64,000 bases of DNA from Coleofasciculaceae cyanobacterium (GTDB lineage Bacteria; Cyanobacteriota; Cyanobacteriia; Cyanobacteriales; Xenococcaceae): NCBI GenBank assembly GCA_036703275.1, contig DATNPK010000069.1, positions 1 to 64,000 of the forward strand, read 5' to 3'. The position numbers and the translations under genes are program-made. A model generated the notes under the pieces. It saw only the letters and a list, made by a program, of their open reading frames with translations, was not told the origin of the DNA and made no database searches. Position 1 is the first letter of the stretch, and every line of letters begins with the position of its first letter. This document shows, piece by piece, positions 18,182-27,634 of the stretch.

Positions 18182-19900
18182 CTAATTTCTCAAACTATCT
18201 TCTAAGCGATCGAGCATTGAGTCATCTGAGTTAGGAGTACGCCATAACTGCTCTAAACCACTAGCAGGCATGGTTAAATATAAAATATCTTGTGGTTGCA
18301 AACAAGTTTCTAGTAATTGCCAACCGTGTAAGGTGCGATTTTTTCTCTCCAGATATAAAGGAACAAAGTCGCCTGTGATTGCTGCGTCTTGAACGGTTTG
18401 ATTGCAAAAGGGATGTTTTGGGGTAATCATTGTTCCCAGAGCTACCCAAAGCAAATCTTGGGTCATACCATTGCCCAAAATTCTTCCTCCTAAGGCTGCC
18501 GCTGCAAATGAATAGGTGGCTAACTCTACAGGAGACAATACGCGATCAAACTCAAAAACCTCCTGCATCGATTGGGCAAACTGAGAATCTCCGCTACGAA
18601 CTACGGTTTTCAAATAGGGTGCTAAAGCTTTGGCAGTAAGACTGATTTCCAGGTTAGTTGTATCATGACTAGTAACAGCAATTAAACTGATCGCTCGTTT
18701 GATATTAACCGCCTTGAGGCTAGAGGACATACTGGCATCTTCAATAATTACGGGAATGCCTTGAGAACGAGCAGAATGAATAAAACGGTTATTAGAATCG
18801 GATTCAATCACCACTACCTCATGACCTTGAGCATGGAGTTGGCTAGCAACATGAATTCCTACCCCACCCAAACCACAGACTATATGATGGTTATGTCTGG
18901 GAATTCTGGCAGCATCTATAGTTTGCCTAAAACGACTACCTAAAACAAAATCATTAATTAGAGCATAACAAATACCGATCACCCCAGCACCAACAATCAT
19001 CATGATCGCAGTAAAAACTTTGATATAATCGGAGCCAGCTTCGGCAACTTCTTCTTTTCCTCCCGCACCTGTAATCATGCCGACCGAAAAATATAGAGCA
19101 TCAGCGATGGAAGTTTGTAGATTAACGCTGACATAAATTAAGGTGGCGACACAGATTACTCCTAATAAAGCCAGACTGACTAAAGTGACAGGACGAGCGT
19201 AACGCTGATAACGAGGAATATTTAAAATTGCTTTAAATAGCTTTTTTTGCCAGGAGCGACGTTTAGTCAAAACCTTGGGTTTAGTACCGACAATTAAGCG
19301 ATCGCCAATTCCTAGACATTTATCCTGTTTAATCGCGGAAATTAAATCTATTTCTCCTCTTGCCGGTAAATAATAGATTAGCATTCGGTTGGGATCGACC
19401 CACAGTTCTTTTAGTTCTTTTCCCAGCCAGGGATGGTCAAGATCGATAATTTCTTCCTGTATTGGCCAAGTACGGTTAAACAACTGTAGTTGACCGATCG
19501 CTTTGTTACCCAAGGCGGCGAAAGTAAATAAGGGAGAAGAAAGAGCCGCCACGCTCATCGTAAAATGATTGGGTAGAGTCAGATCAAGGCGATCGCCCAA
19601 AGTGTGGTTGAGTAGACGATTAATAATTCTAATTTGCGGATTAAGCACCCTAGCTTGAGTCAAAATTGCCAAATTAAGCGCATCATCATCATGAACTAAA
19701 ACTAAAGTCTTTGCCTGCCTGATGCCTGCCTTAATTAAAGTGACGTTATCTCGCGGATCGCCAACTATAATTTGCTTGCTTGCCTGGGTATTTATCGAAC
19801 TATCGCTAATTGCTACTACTTTTGCCCCCTGCTGCTTTAATAGGCTGTAGATTTGAGTGCCTGTGCGTCCTAAGCCACAAATAATTATTTTGGGTTGCAT
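18182..19900 (-). CDS. Ion channel with two RCK/TrkA NAD-binding domains
   Basis: This 572-residue membrane protein has an unusual order: an N-terminal Rossmann/RCK domain (IICGLGRTGTQIYSLL from residue 5), a two-helix channel module around 235-325, then a second RCK domain (HIVCGLGGVGIHVAS near 340) and a TrkA-C-like tail. The pore loop reads SVGMITGAGGKE, not the canonical TVGYG filter. The family belongs to the KefB/Kch-like potassium channels; strict potassium selectivity is not assured by this filter. It is transcribed divergently from the repeat-protein locus. Confidence 0.83.
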   Translation of the reverse strand: MQPKIIICGLGRTGTQIYSLLKQQGAKVVAISDSSINTQASKQIIVGDPRDNVTLIKAGIRQAKTLVLVHDDDALNLAILTQARVLNPQIRIINRLLNHTLGDRLDLTLPNHFTMSVAALSSPLFTFAALGNKAIGQLQLFNRTWPIQEEIIDLDHPWLGKELKELWVDPNRMLIYYLPARGEIDLISAIKQDKCLGIGDRLIVGTKPKVLTKRRSWQKKLFKAILNIPRYQRYARPVTLVSLALLGVICVATLIYVSVNLQTSIADALYFSVGMITGAGGKEEVAEAGSDYIKVFTAIMMIVGAGVIGICYALINDFVLGSRFRQTIDAARIPRHNHHIVCGLGGVGIHVASQLHAQGHEVVVIESDSNNRFIHSARSQGIPVIIEDASMSSSLKAVNIKRAISLIAVTSHDTTNLEISLTAKALAPYLKTVVRSGDSQFAQSMQEVFEFDRVLSPVELATYSFAAAALGGRILGNGMTQDLLWVALGTMITPKHPFCNQTVQDAAITGDFVPLYLERKNRTLHGWQLLETCLQPQDILYLTMPASGLEQLWRTPNSDDSMLDRLEDSLRN

Positions 19901-19915
19901 AAATTCTGATTGGGG

Positions 19916-19990
19916 TGCAAAGAGACACCGATCGCACCTAAATAATTTTGCGTAATCGATATCTTATTTACTGTATACGTAAACACCTTT
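19916..19990. repeat. First copy of a duplicated upstream region
   Basis: This block upstream of the first repeat-protein gene shares TGCAAAGAGACACCGATCGC and CGTAATCGATATCTTATTTA with a second copy at 21934-22014. The pair lies in front of the two tandem repeat-protein genes, so the duplication included a probable promoter region. It also forms the divergent upstream region of the ion-channel gene. Confidence 0.85.
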
Positions 19991-20097
19991 AAGTTTTAGT
20001 TTTACTACCATATCATCCTTCCGACTTTAGTCTGGTTGAATTACGAGCTACAGAACGTAATATATTAAAATAACCGTTTAAATTAGTAGCATATTTA

Positions 20098-21718
20098 ATG
20101 ATTGATTTTAATGAAGGTAATCTAACTGCGGGAACTATTGTTACAGACCAGTTCGAGGGTCTTAATATCTCTACCCCTTCCGAGTTTGGAGTTATGGTCT
20201 TTGATACGAATAATCCTACTGGAGAAGATTACGATCTTTCCGCTGAAAATCTGGAAAATGCCCTGATTATTTCTGAAGACGGAGACGCTTCTGATCCTGA
20301 TGATAATGCAGCAGGAGGAACGATCGATATTGAGTTTGATGAACTAACTACAGTTACGGAGATCGGACTGTTGGATATTGAAGAGTTAGGAAGTTCTGTC
20401 AGCTTGTTTGATGGCGACTCGAATTTAATTGAAGTCATAGAAATTGAACCTTTTGGCGATGGACGTAGTTTTGAGCTAGATATTTCCGATGTTTCAGGAG
20501 TAGCTCGCTTGGAACTCGATCTAGCAGGAAGTGGTGCATTGACCTCACTCAACTTCTTGCCAGAAGGTACAGATACTTCTAGCGGAGCAACCCAACTGAC
20601 TAACCTAGGCTGGGAGAAAAACGGACAACCGCTCGGTATCTGGACTAATAACAGTGATGTTGTTAAAGACTTAGTTTCAGGAATTGAAGTTGTCGATGCC
20701 GTAACAGCTAACACTTTGGCGGGAAATGACCTAATTGAAGGTTTAGTTAGCAGTGGGACAGGTTTATCTAAACGATGGAGCAATCATCACTGGCAGCGGT
20801 AACGACTCTCTTCAAGGGAGCGTAATCGGAGCTGGAAATGAGAATGTCGGCATCTTTAATTTTGGTGATTTTGGTGATGATCAAACCAGTATCAATACAG
20901 GAACAGGCGCTGATAAAATTGTTGGTACTGTCAAAATCCAAGGTGATGGAAATAACAACTTTGGTGTCATCAATGAATTATTTGGCTTAATTAACACCGA
21001 AGCAGGTGACGACCAAATTACTGGTACGGTTGAGGTCGCAGGAAACGGTGATTTTAATATAGGTTTTGACAATAGCATATTCGCTCTTACCGATACTGGC
21101 GCAGGTAGGGATCGAATTACTAGTACGGTTAAAGTTGACGGAGATGGGAATAATAACTTTGGTATTATCAACGGTGAAGCAAGTATCTCTGCTGGAAATG
21201 GCAACGATCAAATCATCAGTACTGTAGTGGTGGAAGGAGATGGCAGCGGTAACATTGGCATCACTAGTGGTCTTGGCGGCATCGATCTGGGTGCTGGCGA
21301 TGACTATCTTTACGGTGCTGTTGAAGTCGCAGGAGATGGGAATAATAACTTTGGTATCGAGAATACTGCTGTTAACTACATCCGTATGGGGTCTGGTAAT
21401 GACAGTATTGTTGGAAAAGGAGTAGATGCTTTTACTGGTTTTGGTGGTAGTCCTACTGGAGGATCTGGCTTTATTGACTTGGGCGAAGGCAATGATAAAA
21501 TCTCTGGTTTTGGTGTTAACCAAATCGTCGATGGTGGTACTGGCATAGATCTAGCTCAATTTCAATTTAGCCTAGATAAATCAATTACTTTCGGCAGCAG
21601 CGATGCAAACTCGATCGATATCACCGCAAATGAAGTAACCATGTCATTTACCAACGTGGAGGAATTTGCCTTTGCTAATGATTCCTTTACCCTCGATGAG
21701 CTGATTGATTTTGTTTAG
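20098..21718 (+). pseudogene. Acidic glycine-rich repeat protein, copy 1, frameshifted
   Basis: Two overlapping frames together encode a protein of about 540 residues. The first part is a domain beginning IDFNEGNLTAGTIVTDQFEG and containing SEDGDASDPDDNAAGGT, a type seen in secreted bacterial surface proteins. The second part has six units of about 33 residues with the core TGxGxDxIxGTVxVxGDGNxNxGI, reminiscent of RTX-type calcium-binding repeats. No N-terminal signal peptide is seen; type I secretion is possible. Comparison with copy 2 shows one extra base near 20765 (GGTTTATCTAAAC against GGTTTGCTAAAC) that moves the frame. It is therefore a pseudogene or a phase-variable gene, unless the base is a sequencing error. 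Confidence 0.8.
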
Positions 21719-21828
21719 TTAAGTTAATTCGAGCTATACCCTCGAAACTTATTGCCGCAGTTAGAATCGTGCTGTTGTGGATACACGAATCATTCTTACC
21801 GCGATCGCCGGGATGACTGTTTATGCTT

Positions 21829-21925
21829 CATCCCTTTTTTTAATTGCGTATTCTTTGAATCGCTCTAGATCCGCCATTACGGTAGACTCTAGCACTTCCC
21901 CGATTAAGCTATCTATTAGCTTTCT
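21829..21925 (-). pseudogene. Detached 3' fragment of the SRPBCC gene
   Basis: About 97 bases match the 3' end of the SRPBCC gene near 28620, with a single mismatch over the first roughly 85 bases before similarity fades. It encodes the last 30 or so codons but no start. It lies between the two repeat-protein copies. Its near identity implies a recent copying event over almost 7 kb. Confidence 0.85.
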
Positions 21926-21933
21926 AATTGGAA

Positions 21934-22014
21934 TGCAAAGAGACACCGATCGCACCTACACAAATTAAATTGTGCGTAATCGATATCTTATTTACTGTAT
22001 ACGTAAATATCTTT
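21934..22014. repeat. Second copy of the duplicated upstream region
   Basis: It matches 19916-19990 with a small insertion (AAATTAAATTGTG against AATAATTTTG). It marks the left edge of the second unit of the tandem duplication, about 2.02 kb from the first. Confidence 0.85.
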
Positions 22015-22195
22015 AAAGGAGAAGAATTAATTATTGGGACAGAGGAAAAGTTATTCTCAAATTACCAAATTAGGGGGCGAGCGCCACGTTCGAGTGTTAC
22101 TATAATATTTCATTTTTATCTTTAATTTAATTAAGTTACAAACTATACTACATTAATCAGATTATTACCAGAAACATTTAAATTTAGATACAACT

Positions 22196-23584
22196 GTGAT
22201 GATTAATTTTAATGAAGGTAATCTAACCGCGGAAACTATGATTACAGAACAGTTCGAGGATCTTAATATTTCTACTCCTTCCGAGTTTGGAGTTATGGTA
22301 TTTGATACTAACAATTCTACTGGAGAAGATCTTGACCCCTTGCCAGAAGATACAGATACTTCTGTCGGGGCAACCCAACTTACTAACATAGGCTGGGAGA
22401 GAGATGGTCAACCGCTAGGTACATGGACTAATGACAGTAATGTAGTTCGAGTCTTAGTTTCGGGAATTGAAGTTGCTGATGCCGTAACAGCTAATACTCT
22501 GGGCGGAAATGACCTAATTTATAGTGTAGTTAGTAGCGGGATAGGTTTGCTAAACGATGGCATACTCAACACTGGCAATGGTAACGACTCACTTAAAGGG
22601 AGAGTATTAGGAGATGGAAATGACAATATCGGCATCCTTAATGTTAATGATTTTGAAGGCAGTATCAATACTGGAACAGGTGCCGACCAAATTATTGGTA
22701 CTGTTGAAATCAATGGACGGGGAGACTCCAACACTGGAATCGTTAATGGCCTCATCGGCAATATCGACACGGAGAACAACAATGATCGAATAATCGGTAC
22801 TGTCAAAGTCAAAGGAGACGGAAGTTTTAACATCGGCATCTTCAGTGAAGGGTTAAACTCGATCGATACAGGAAGAGGTAAGGACCAAATTACTGGTATT
22901 GTTGAAATTCAAGGAAATGGAGACTCCAGTACAGGTTTCTTAAATAACAATTTCACTGATACCAATACAGGAAAAGGTGATGACCAAATTACTGGCATTG
23001 TTGAAATCGAAGGAAATGGGAATGATAACAATGGTATTATCAATGGCGAAGCAGGTATTAGCGCAGCAGCTGGCAATGATTATATTTACGGTTCGGTAGT
23101 AGTCGCAAAAGACGGCAGCGGCAACAGTGGCATTTCTAGTGGTATGGGTAGCATCGATATGGGTTCTGGCGATGACTATATTTATGGTGCTGTTGAAGTT
23201 AAAGGAAACGGGGATAACAACTTTGGCATCGATAATACTGCTGCTAACGTCATCCGTATGGGGTCTGGTGACGACAGAATTATTGGAGAAGGAGTAGATG
23301 CTTTTACTGGTTTTGGTGGTTCTGTTAATGGACCTGGCTTTATTAACTTGGACGAAGGCAATGATAAAATCTCTGGGTTTGGTCAGCAAATCGTCGATGG
23401 TGGTACTGGTACAGATCTAGCTGAATTTGAATTTAGCCTAGACGAATCAATAATTTTAGGCAGCAGCGATGCAAGCTCTATTGATATCACCGCAAATGAA
23501 GTAACCATGTCATTTACTAACGTAGAGGAATTTGCATTTGCTAACGGCTCTTTCACCTTCGATGAGTTGATTGCGTCTATTTGA
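22196..23584 (+). CDS. Acidic glycine-rich repeat protein, copy 2, intact frame
   Basis: A 462-residue paralogue of the preceding broken gene. The start INFNEGNLTAETMITEQFE is kept, but about 105-110 residues of the N-terminal domain are deleted, so NSTGEDLD runs straight into LPEDTDTS. It carries seven repeat units of about 33 residues, one more than copy 1, then the shared tail DGGTGTDLAEFEFSLDES and MSFTNVEEFAFANGSFT. The aspartate and glycine pattern suggests calcium binding and a beta-roll fold. No signal peptide is visible, so export by a type I system would be needed. The role is unknown; an extracellular surface or matrix protein is a reasonable guess. Confidence 0.75.
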   Translation: MMINFNEGNLTAETMITEQFEDLNISTPSEFGVMVFDTNNSTGEDLDPLPEDTDTSVGATQLTNIGWERDGQPLGTWTNDSNVVRVLVSGIEVADAVTANTLGGNDLIYSVVSSGIGLLNDGILNTGNGNDSLKGRVLGDGNDNIGILNVNDFEGSINTGTGADQIIGTVEINGRGDSNTGIVNGLIGNIDTENNNDRIIGTVKVKGDGSFNIGIFSEGLNSIDTGRGKDQITGIVEIQGNGDSSTGFLNNNFTDTNTGKGDDQITGIVEIEGNGNDNNGIINGEAGISAAAGNDYIYGSVVVAKDGSGNSGISSGMGSIDMGSGDDYIYGAVEVKGNGDNNFGIDNTAANVIRMGSGDDRIIGEGVDAFTGFGGSVNGPGFINLDEGNDKISGFGQQIVDGGTGTDLAEFEFSLDESIILGSSDASSIDITANEVTMSFTNVEEFAFANGSFTFDELIASI

Positions 23585-24248
23585 TTTAATTTGCTCTAAT
23601 ACAGCCTGAAATTTATTGCTGCATTTAGAATCGCGCTGTGGGATACGCCCTGTCCTCATGGCAATCAAAGGATGACTGCTTATAAAGCAAGTGATCTATA
23701 GATTAGGACGTTAGTTATAAAACGAGCTATTAGCTGCGCAAAGCAAGGCAATGCTGCGTCGTCGTCTTACGACGCGCTGCGCTATTATTCTATTCGTCTA
23801 CTGTTACATTATTTGAGATTTGATACCGTGCAATTTTCTGTTTAATAGCATTATGCACTCACCAACGCCAATCAAAAATCAAAACATAGGACATTGCCAC
23901 TGGGGCTTCTTAGATTAATACGAAGCTAAAGTTAAAAAGGATTTACGGTCAGCGATAATCAAAAAGTTCCAGGTGATATGACTGTGATAAATATTTATGC
24001 TGCGGTTGAAGAATTTTGGCGATCGCTACACGCCTTGGCGTAGCCAAGATCGCATTTGAAAAAAAGCCGATTGTAACCAGCGATTGCTAACTGAAACAAG
24101 CGATTACTGTTCCGCTTGCTGTCCTTAATCTAAACTCCAGTTACGTTTATTTCTTTGGTGTTTGATGTTGTTGATGTATGGAAATACTTCACAATTAGAA
24201 ACATTATCTAACTGAGAAAATCAACCGCGATTGCTCTATCTTTGCAGA
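23585..24248. repeat. Intergenic stretch with repeat hairpins, no gene
   Basis: The first 100 bases still resemble the region after copy 1 (TTATTGC-GCA-TTAGAATCG), supporting a tandem duplication. A 7-bp hairpin GCGTCGT/ACGACGC lies at 23756-23775. A palindromic CTACACGCCTTGGCGTAG lies near 24027. I found no convincing coding frame. The segment TACGAAGCTAAA-AAAAAGGATTTA near 23921 is similar to one near 27995. Confidence 0.5.
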
Positions 24249-25055
24249 CTATCCCCGAATACCATTGACATAAGCACCGGTCAAATCATGCTGTGGTGCA
24301 GTGAAAATTTGTTCTACCGTACCATATTCGATTAATCTTCCTACTTCTGCCTGTACCCAAAACAGGGCAGCGTAATCGGCAATTCGTCTTGCTTGTGCGA
24401 GATTGTGAGTGACAATTACTACTGTGTAACGTCCCCGCAGACTGGCAATTAAATCCTCCACTACTCCACTAGAAATCGGATCGAGTGCGCTACAGGGTTC
24501 GTCGAATAGTAAAACTTCGGGTTGCAGCACTAAAGCACGGGCAATACATAATCGCTGCTTTTGTCCGCCAGATAGAGATAGGGCTGAGGTATGGAGTCGA
24601 TCCTTGACTTCTTGCCACAGTCCGACATCTTGCAGGGTAGTTTCAATTAAGCGATGAAGTCGATCGCGTTTTTTAATTCCGTGTTCTTGTAGGGGAAATG
24701 CCAGATTCTTCCAAATAGAGAAGGGGAAAGGATTAGGCTTTTGAAAGATCGTACCTACTCGCCGACGTAGAGCGATCGCATCAATGGGATGATGGAGAAT
24801 TTCCACCCCATCTAAGCTAATGCTACCCGTAACTTTGGTATGGGGAATTAAATCCGTCAAGCGGTTGAGACAACCTAAAAAACTGGTTTTGCCACAGCCA
24901 GAAGGACCTACCAAAGCGGTAATTTTACCTGCCTCGATGGGCATGGTTACGTCTGTAAAAGCGGTTTTTTTCCCGTAAGCTAAACTCAGTCCCTGAGTCT
25001 GAATTGCAGGCAGAGATAATTGATTATTAGGTAAAAGTTGTGATTTATTTCTCAA
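24249..25055 (-). CDS. pstB: Phosphate ABC transporter ATPase PstB
   Basis: The ATPase of the high-affinity phosphate importer. Walker A is GPSGCGKTSF, the signature is LSGGQKQRLCIARAL, and Walker B is LLFDEPCSALDP. I place the start at a TTG (25055) because GGAGG lies 8 bases upstream and the TTG overlaps the pstA stop as TTGA, the form of translational coupling expected here. A longer frame to TTG 25079 exists but lacks such a site. It is the last gene of arsR-pstSCAB. No phoU follows. Confidence 0.93.
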   Translation of the reverse strand: MRNKSQLLPNNQLSLPAIQTQGLSLAYGKKTAFTDVTMPIEAGKITALVGPSGCGKTSFLGCLNRLTDLIPHTKVTGSISLDGVEILHHPIDAIALRRRVGTIFQKPNPFPFSIWKNLAFPLQEHGIKKRDRLHRLIETTLQDVGLWQEVKDRLHTSALSLSGGQKQRLCIARALVLQPEVLLFDEPCSALDPISSGVVEDLIASLRGRYTVVIVTHNLAQARRIADYAALFWVQAEVGRLIEYGTVEQIFTAPQHDLTGAYVNGIRG

Positions 25056-25945
25056 GATACAATCCTCCGAGCTAACCAAAACTGCGCTATCCCAGTTGCC
25101 ATGGCATTAATCAGTAACAATAAAATTAACAACACCAAGGCAGAAGCATAGGCGTTAGCATCTCCACCCGCTACATTCATCGAGAGATCGAAAATATGAA
25201 CCGAGAGCGATCGCCCAGAATCTAGTAATGACTCTGGCATCCGATCTACATAACCACTGGTAAAAATTAGGGCTGCGGTTTCGGCGATCGCCCGACCAAT
25301 GCCCAGAACTAAACCTACAATTAGTCCAGGTGTAGCTGCGGGTAAAAGCAGTTTCCATAAGGTAGCGGTGCGAGATATGCCCAAAGCAGCAGCCCCCAAG
25401 CGATATTCGGCTGGCACGGCGCGGAATCCCGCTTCTGTAGAGCGAATCAGGATCGGTAACACCATACAAGCTAGGGTTAAGCCACCAGACAAGATGGAAA
25501 AACCCAACCCCAAGGTAATGGAGAAAAAGGCATTACCAAACAAGCCAAAGACGATCGACGGTACTCCTGCCAAAATATCCAAGCTGCGACGTATCAAACG
25601 TCCAAAGAGACTTTCAGTGCTGGTAAACTCTGCTAATAGTACAGAAGTTCCCAAGCCAAGGGGCAGAGAAACCCCCAGACAAACTGCCAAAATCAGACCA
25701 GTAGATACCAGAATCGGTGCAATTCCTCCTTCTCGTCCTGCATTTTGGGGTGTGGTGGTCAGAAATTCCCAAGATAGTTGCCCCAGTCCATGCCAAAGAA
25801 TATCCCCTAAAATCCAGCAAAAACCTGCCGTTACACCTAGAGCGATCGCCCAAAAAATAAGAGTGGGTAGTAGTACGGAATTTTGTTTGGATACAACATT
25901 TAAGAGTGAAGTTAAGGCAGAGGGTTTGGAAGTCATATTACTCAT
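25052..25945 (-). CDS. pstA: Phosphate ABC transporter permease PstA
   Basis: A 297-residue inner-membrane permease with about six hydrophobic helices. The coupling region is recognisable in EYRLGAAALGISRTATLWKLLLPAATPGL, followed by GIGRAIAETAAL, typical of PstA. With PstC it forms the membrane channel for phosphate. Its start overlaps the end of pstC by 8 bases, so translation is coupled. Confidence 0.94.
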   Translation of the reverse strand: MSNMTSKPSALTSLLNVVSKQNSVLLPTLIFWAIALGVTAGFCWILGDILWHGLGQLSWEFLTTTPQNAGREGGIAPILVSTGLILAVCLGVSLPLGLGTSVLLAEFTSTESLFGRLIRRSLDILAGVPSIVFGLFGNAFFSITLGLGFSILSGGLTLACMVLPILIRSTEAGFRAVPAEYRLGAAALGISRTATLWKLLLPAATPGLIVGLVLGIGRAIAETAALIFTSGYVDRMPESLLDSGRSLSVHIFDLSMNVAGGDANAYASALVLLILLLLINAMATGIAQFWLARRIVS

Positions 25946-26816
25946 AGAGATGACTCCTACTCATAGCTTCAGCTAAGGCTACCAATAGAGCGATCGCAAT
26001 CATTAATAACAAACCACTGACAAATAATGCCGAACGGTGATTTCCCGTAGCGTAAGCCATTTCTAAAGCGATGTTGGCAGTCAGGGTACGAACGGGGTCG
26101 AATAAGCTGGTGGGGGTCTGAACTACGTTGCCACAAACCATTAATACCGCCATTGTCTCCCCAATTGCCCGTCCCGTACCTAAAATCAAACCAGTGAATA
26201 AACCAGATTTGGCAGCAGGGATAATCACACTGCGAATTGTTGCCCAGGGAGAAATACCTAAAGCTGCTGCACCTTGAAAATATTCTGGGGGAACTTCGGT
26301 AAAACTTGCCTCTGCGGTTAAAGCAATGGTGGGCAAGATCATCAGAGTTAAAATGGCGATTCCCGCTAACAAGCTAGTTCCTGGTGCTTGAAGTTGATTA
26401 ATCAGTGGTACGAGAACCACTAAACCCCAAAAGCCATAAACCACCGAAGGAATACCTGCGAGTAACTCGATTAACTGCCGATACAATCTGGCAATTATAA
26501 GAGGGGCATAATACTGACAAAATATTGCCGAACCAATTCCCAAAGGTGCAGCCAACAGTACCGAACCAAAAGTTACCAACAGACTTGCCCACAGCATCGG
26601 CATCAGGTTATACAAGCCTTCAACGGGATGCCAAGACGGATCGCTAACAAAACTCCACCAGCCCACTTGTTGCAATACTGGTAGTGCTTCGAGTAATAGG
26701 AATACGGTAATTAAGATAACGATAATCCCCGTAATTAAAGCTAATAGCCGTAAACTCCACAGGAGCAAGATATCACTTTGAGATGGGGACAAAATCTTGG
26801 TTTTTAATAATGTCAT
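25938..26816 (-). CDS. pstC: Phosphate ABC transporter permease PstC
   Basis: A permease of about 292 residues with six membrane helices. The coupling loop is EYFQGAAALGISPWATIRSVIIPAAKSGL, followed by GTGRAIGETMAVLM. I chose the ATG giving MTLLKTK over a TTG nine codons earlier. Even so it overlaps the 3' end of pstS by 44 bases in another frame, which is longer than usual for this operon. Confidence 0.92.
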   Translation of the reverse strand: MTLLKTKILSPSQSDILLLWSLRLLALITGIIVILITVFLLLEALPVLQQVGWWSFVSDPSWHPVEGLYNLMPMLWASLLVTFGSVLLAAPLGIGSAIFCQYYAPLIIARLYRQLIELLAGIPSVVYGFWGLVVLVPLINQLQAPGTSLLAGIAILTLMILPTIALTAEASFTEVPPEYFQGAAALGISPWATIRSVIIPAAKSGLFTGLILGTGRAIGETMAVLMVCGNVVQTPTSLFDPVRTLTANIALEMAYATGNHRSALFVSGLLLMIAIALLVALAEAMSRSHLYE

Positions 26817-27615
26817 GGACTTGTGGCGACTGGGCAAATTCAATAAATTCCTGATCTAACCCTTGGGGTTGGGTTTTAGTAACCAAATTTAAAGGACGGG
26901 AAAGGGGAAAGGTTTCATTTTGAATATTCCCTGTGGTAGCAGCAATCTCATTGAGGGGTAATAACTTGATGGGAACGCCGTTATTAATACTAAATTCAGC
27001 CGTACCAATGGATACATAACCGATCGCGTTGGGATTACCTGTTACTGTCTTAATCCCCTGTTGATTGTCCCCAATAACCACCGATGCTTTAACCTGGCTA
27101 TTTTCTAGTTCAAAATAATCTAAAAATAATTCCAGAGTAGAACGTCCTTCTGCTTTATTCACTACAGTAATCGGTGCATTGTTGCCTCCAACCTGTTGCC
27201 AGTTGTCAATCTTACCCGTGTAGATCTCAACAATTTGTTCATCTGACAGAGATTGAGCGGGATTATCTTGGTGCAGAATTACCCCAATTCCGTCACGGGC
27301 GATCGCAAAACTTTGTAAGTCTTTTTCTTCTTCTTTGAGACTGCGAGACACCATACCGATATCCGCTACTCCATTACGGGCATCGGCAATCCCGCGAGAA
27401 GAACCCCCTGTCTGTACGTCCACTCGCACATCGGGATGTTCCGCTTCAAATTGTTTGCCAATTTCTGCTGCTAGGGGTGCTACCGTACTAGAACCCGTTA
27501 AGACTAATTTTCCCTGTAACTTATCTGCTGTAGGAGAAGATTGAGTACAGGCTGGTAATCCCAAACCAATAGTTAAAGCGATCGCCATGAAGGCTGATTT
27601 TTTGAGTTTTTTCAT
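26773..27615 (-). CDS. pstS: Phosphate-binding lipoprotein PstS
   Basis: A phosphate-binding protein of about 280 residues. The N-terminus MKKLKKSAFMAIALTIGL leads to a lipobox ending in Cys (LPAC), so it is probably anchored to the membrane. Phosphate-contacting loops are TGSSTVAP, GGSSRGIADARNG and the KAEGRSTLELF region. The ATG at 27615 is chosen because the signal sequence begins there; the frame stays open upstream without such features. It lies 19 bases after the arsR stop. Confidence 0.93.
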   Translation of the reverse strand: MKKLKKSAFMAIALTIGLGLPACTQSSPTADKLQGKLVLTGSSTVAPLAAEIGKQFEAEHPDVRVDVQTGGSSRGIADARNGVADIGMVSRSLKEEEKDLQSFAIARDGIGVILHQDNPAQSLSDEQIVEIYTGKIDNWQQVGGNNAPITVVNKAEGRSTLELFLDYFELENSQVKASVVIGDNQQGIKTVTGNPNAIGYVSIGTAEFSINNGVPIKLLPLNEIAATTGNIQNETFPLSRPLNLVTKTQPQGLDQEFIEFAQSPQVHDIIKNQDFVPISK

Positions 27616-27634
27616 CGAGAAATTTCTTGATTTG

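Noticed and set aside
20229-20783. 184-residue minus-strand frame opposite repeat-protein copy 1
   Set aside because: It is Ser/Pro-rich, as expected from the complement of acidic Gly/Asp codons, and mirrors the real gene. Similar shadows occur at 20987-21523 and 22940-23389.
21777-21968. 63-residue plus-strand frame between the repeat-protein copies
   Set aside because: It is the antisense reading of the detached SRPBCC gene fragment and its flanks.
23940-24045. Open stretch reading FTVSDNQKVPGDMTVINIYA
   Set aside because: It is short, has no start and runs into a palindrome. No family could be recognised, so it is treated as chance or old debris.
25299-25976. 225-residue plus-strand frame opposite pstA
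   Set aside because: It lies antisense to a well-conserved permease gene and has a basic, Lys/Pro-rich composition with no recognisable fold.
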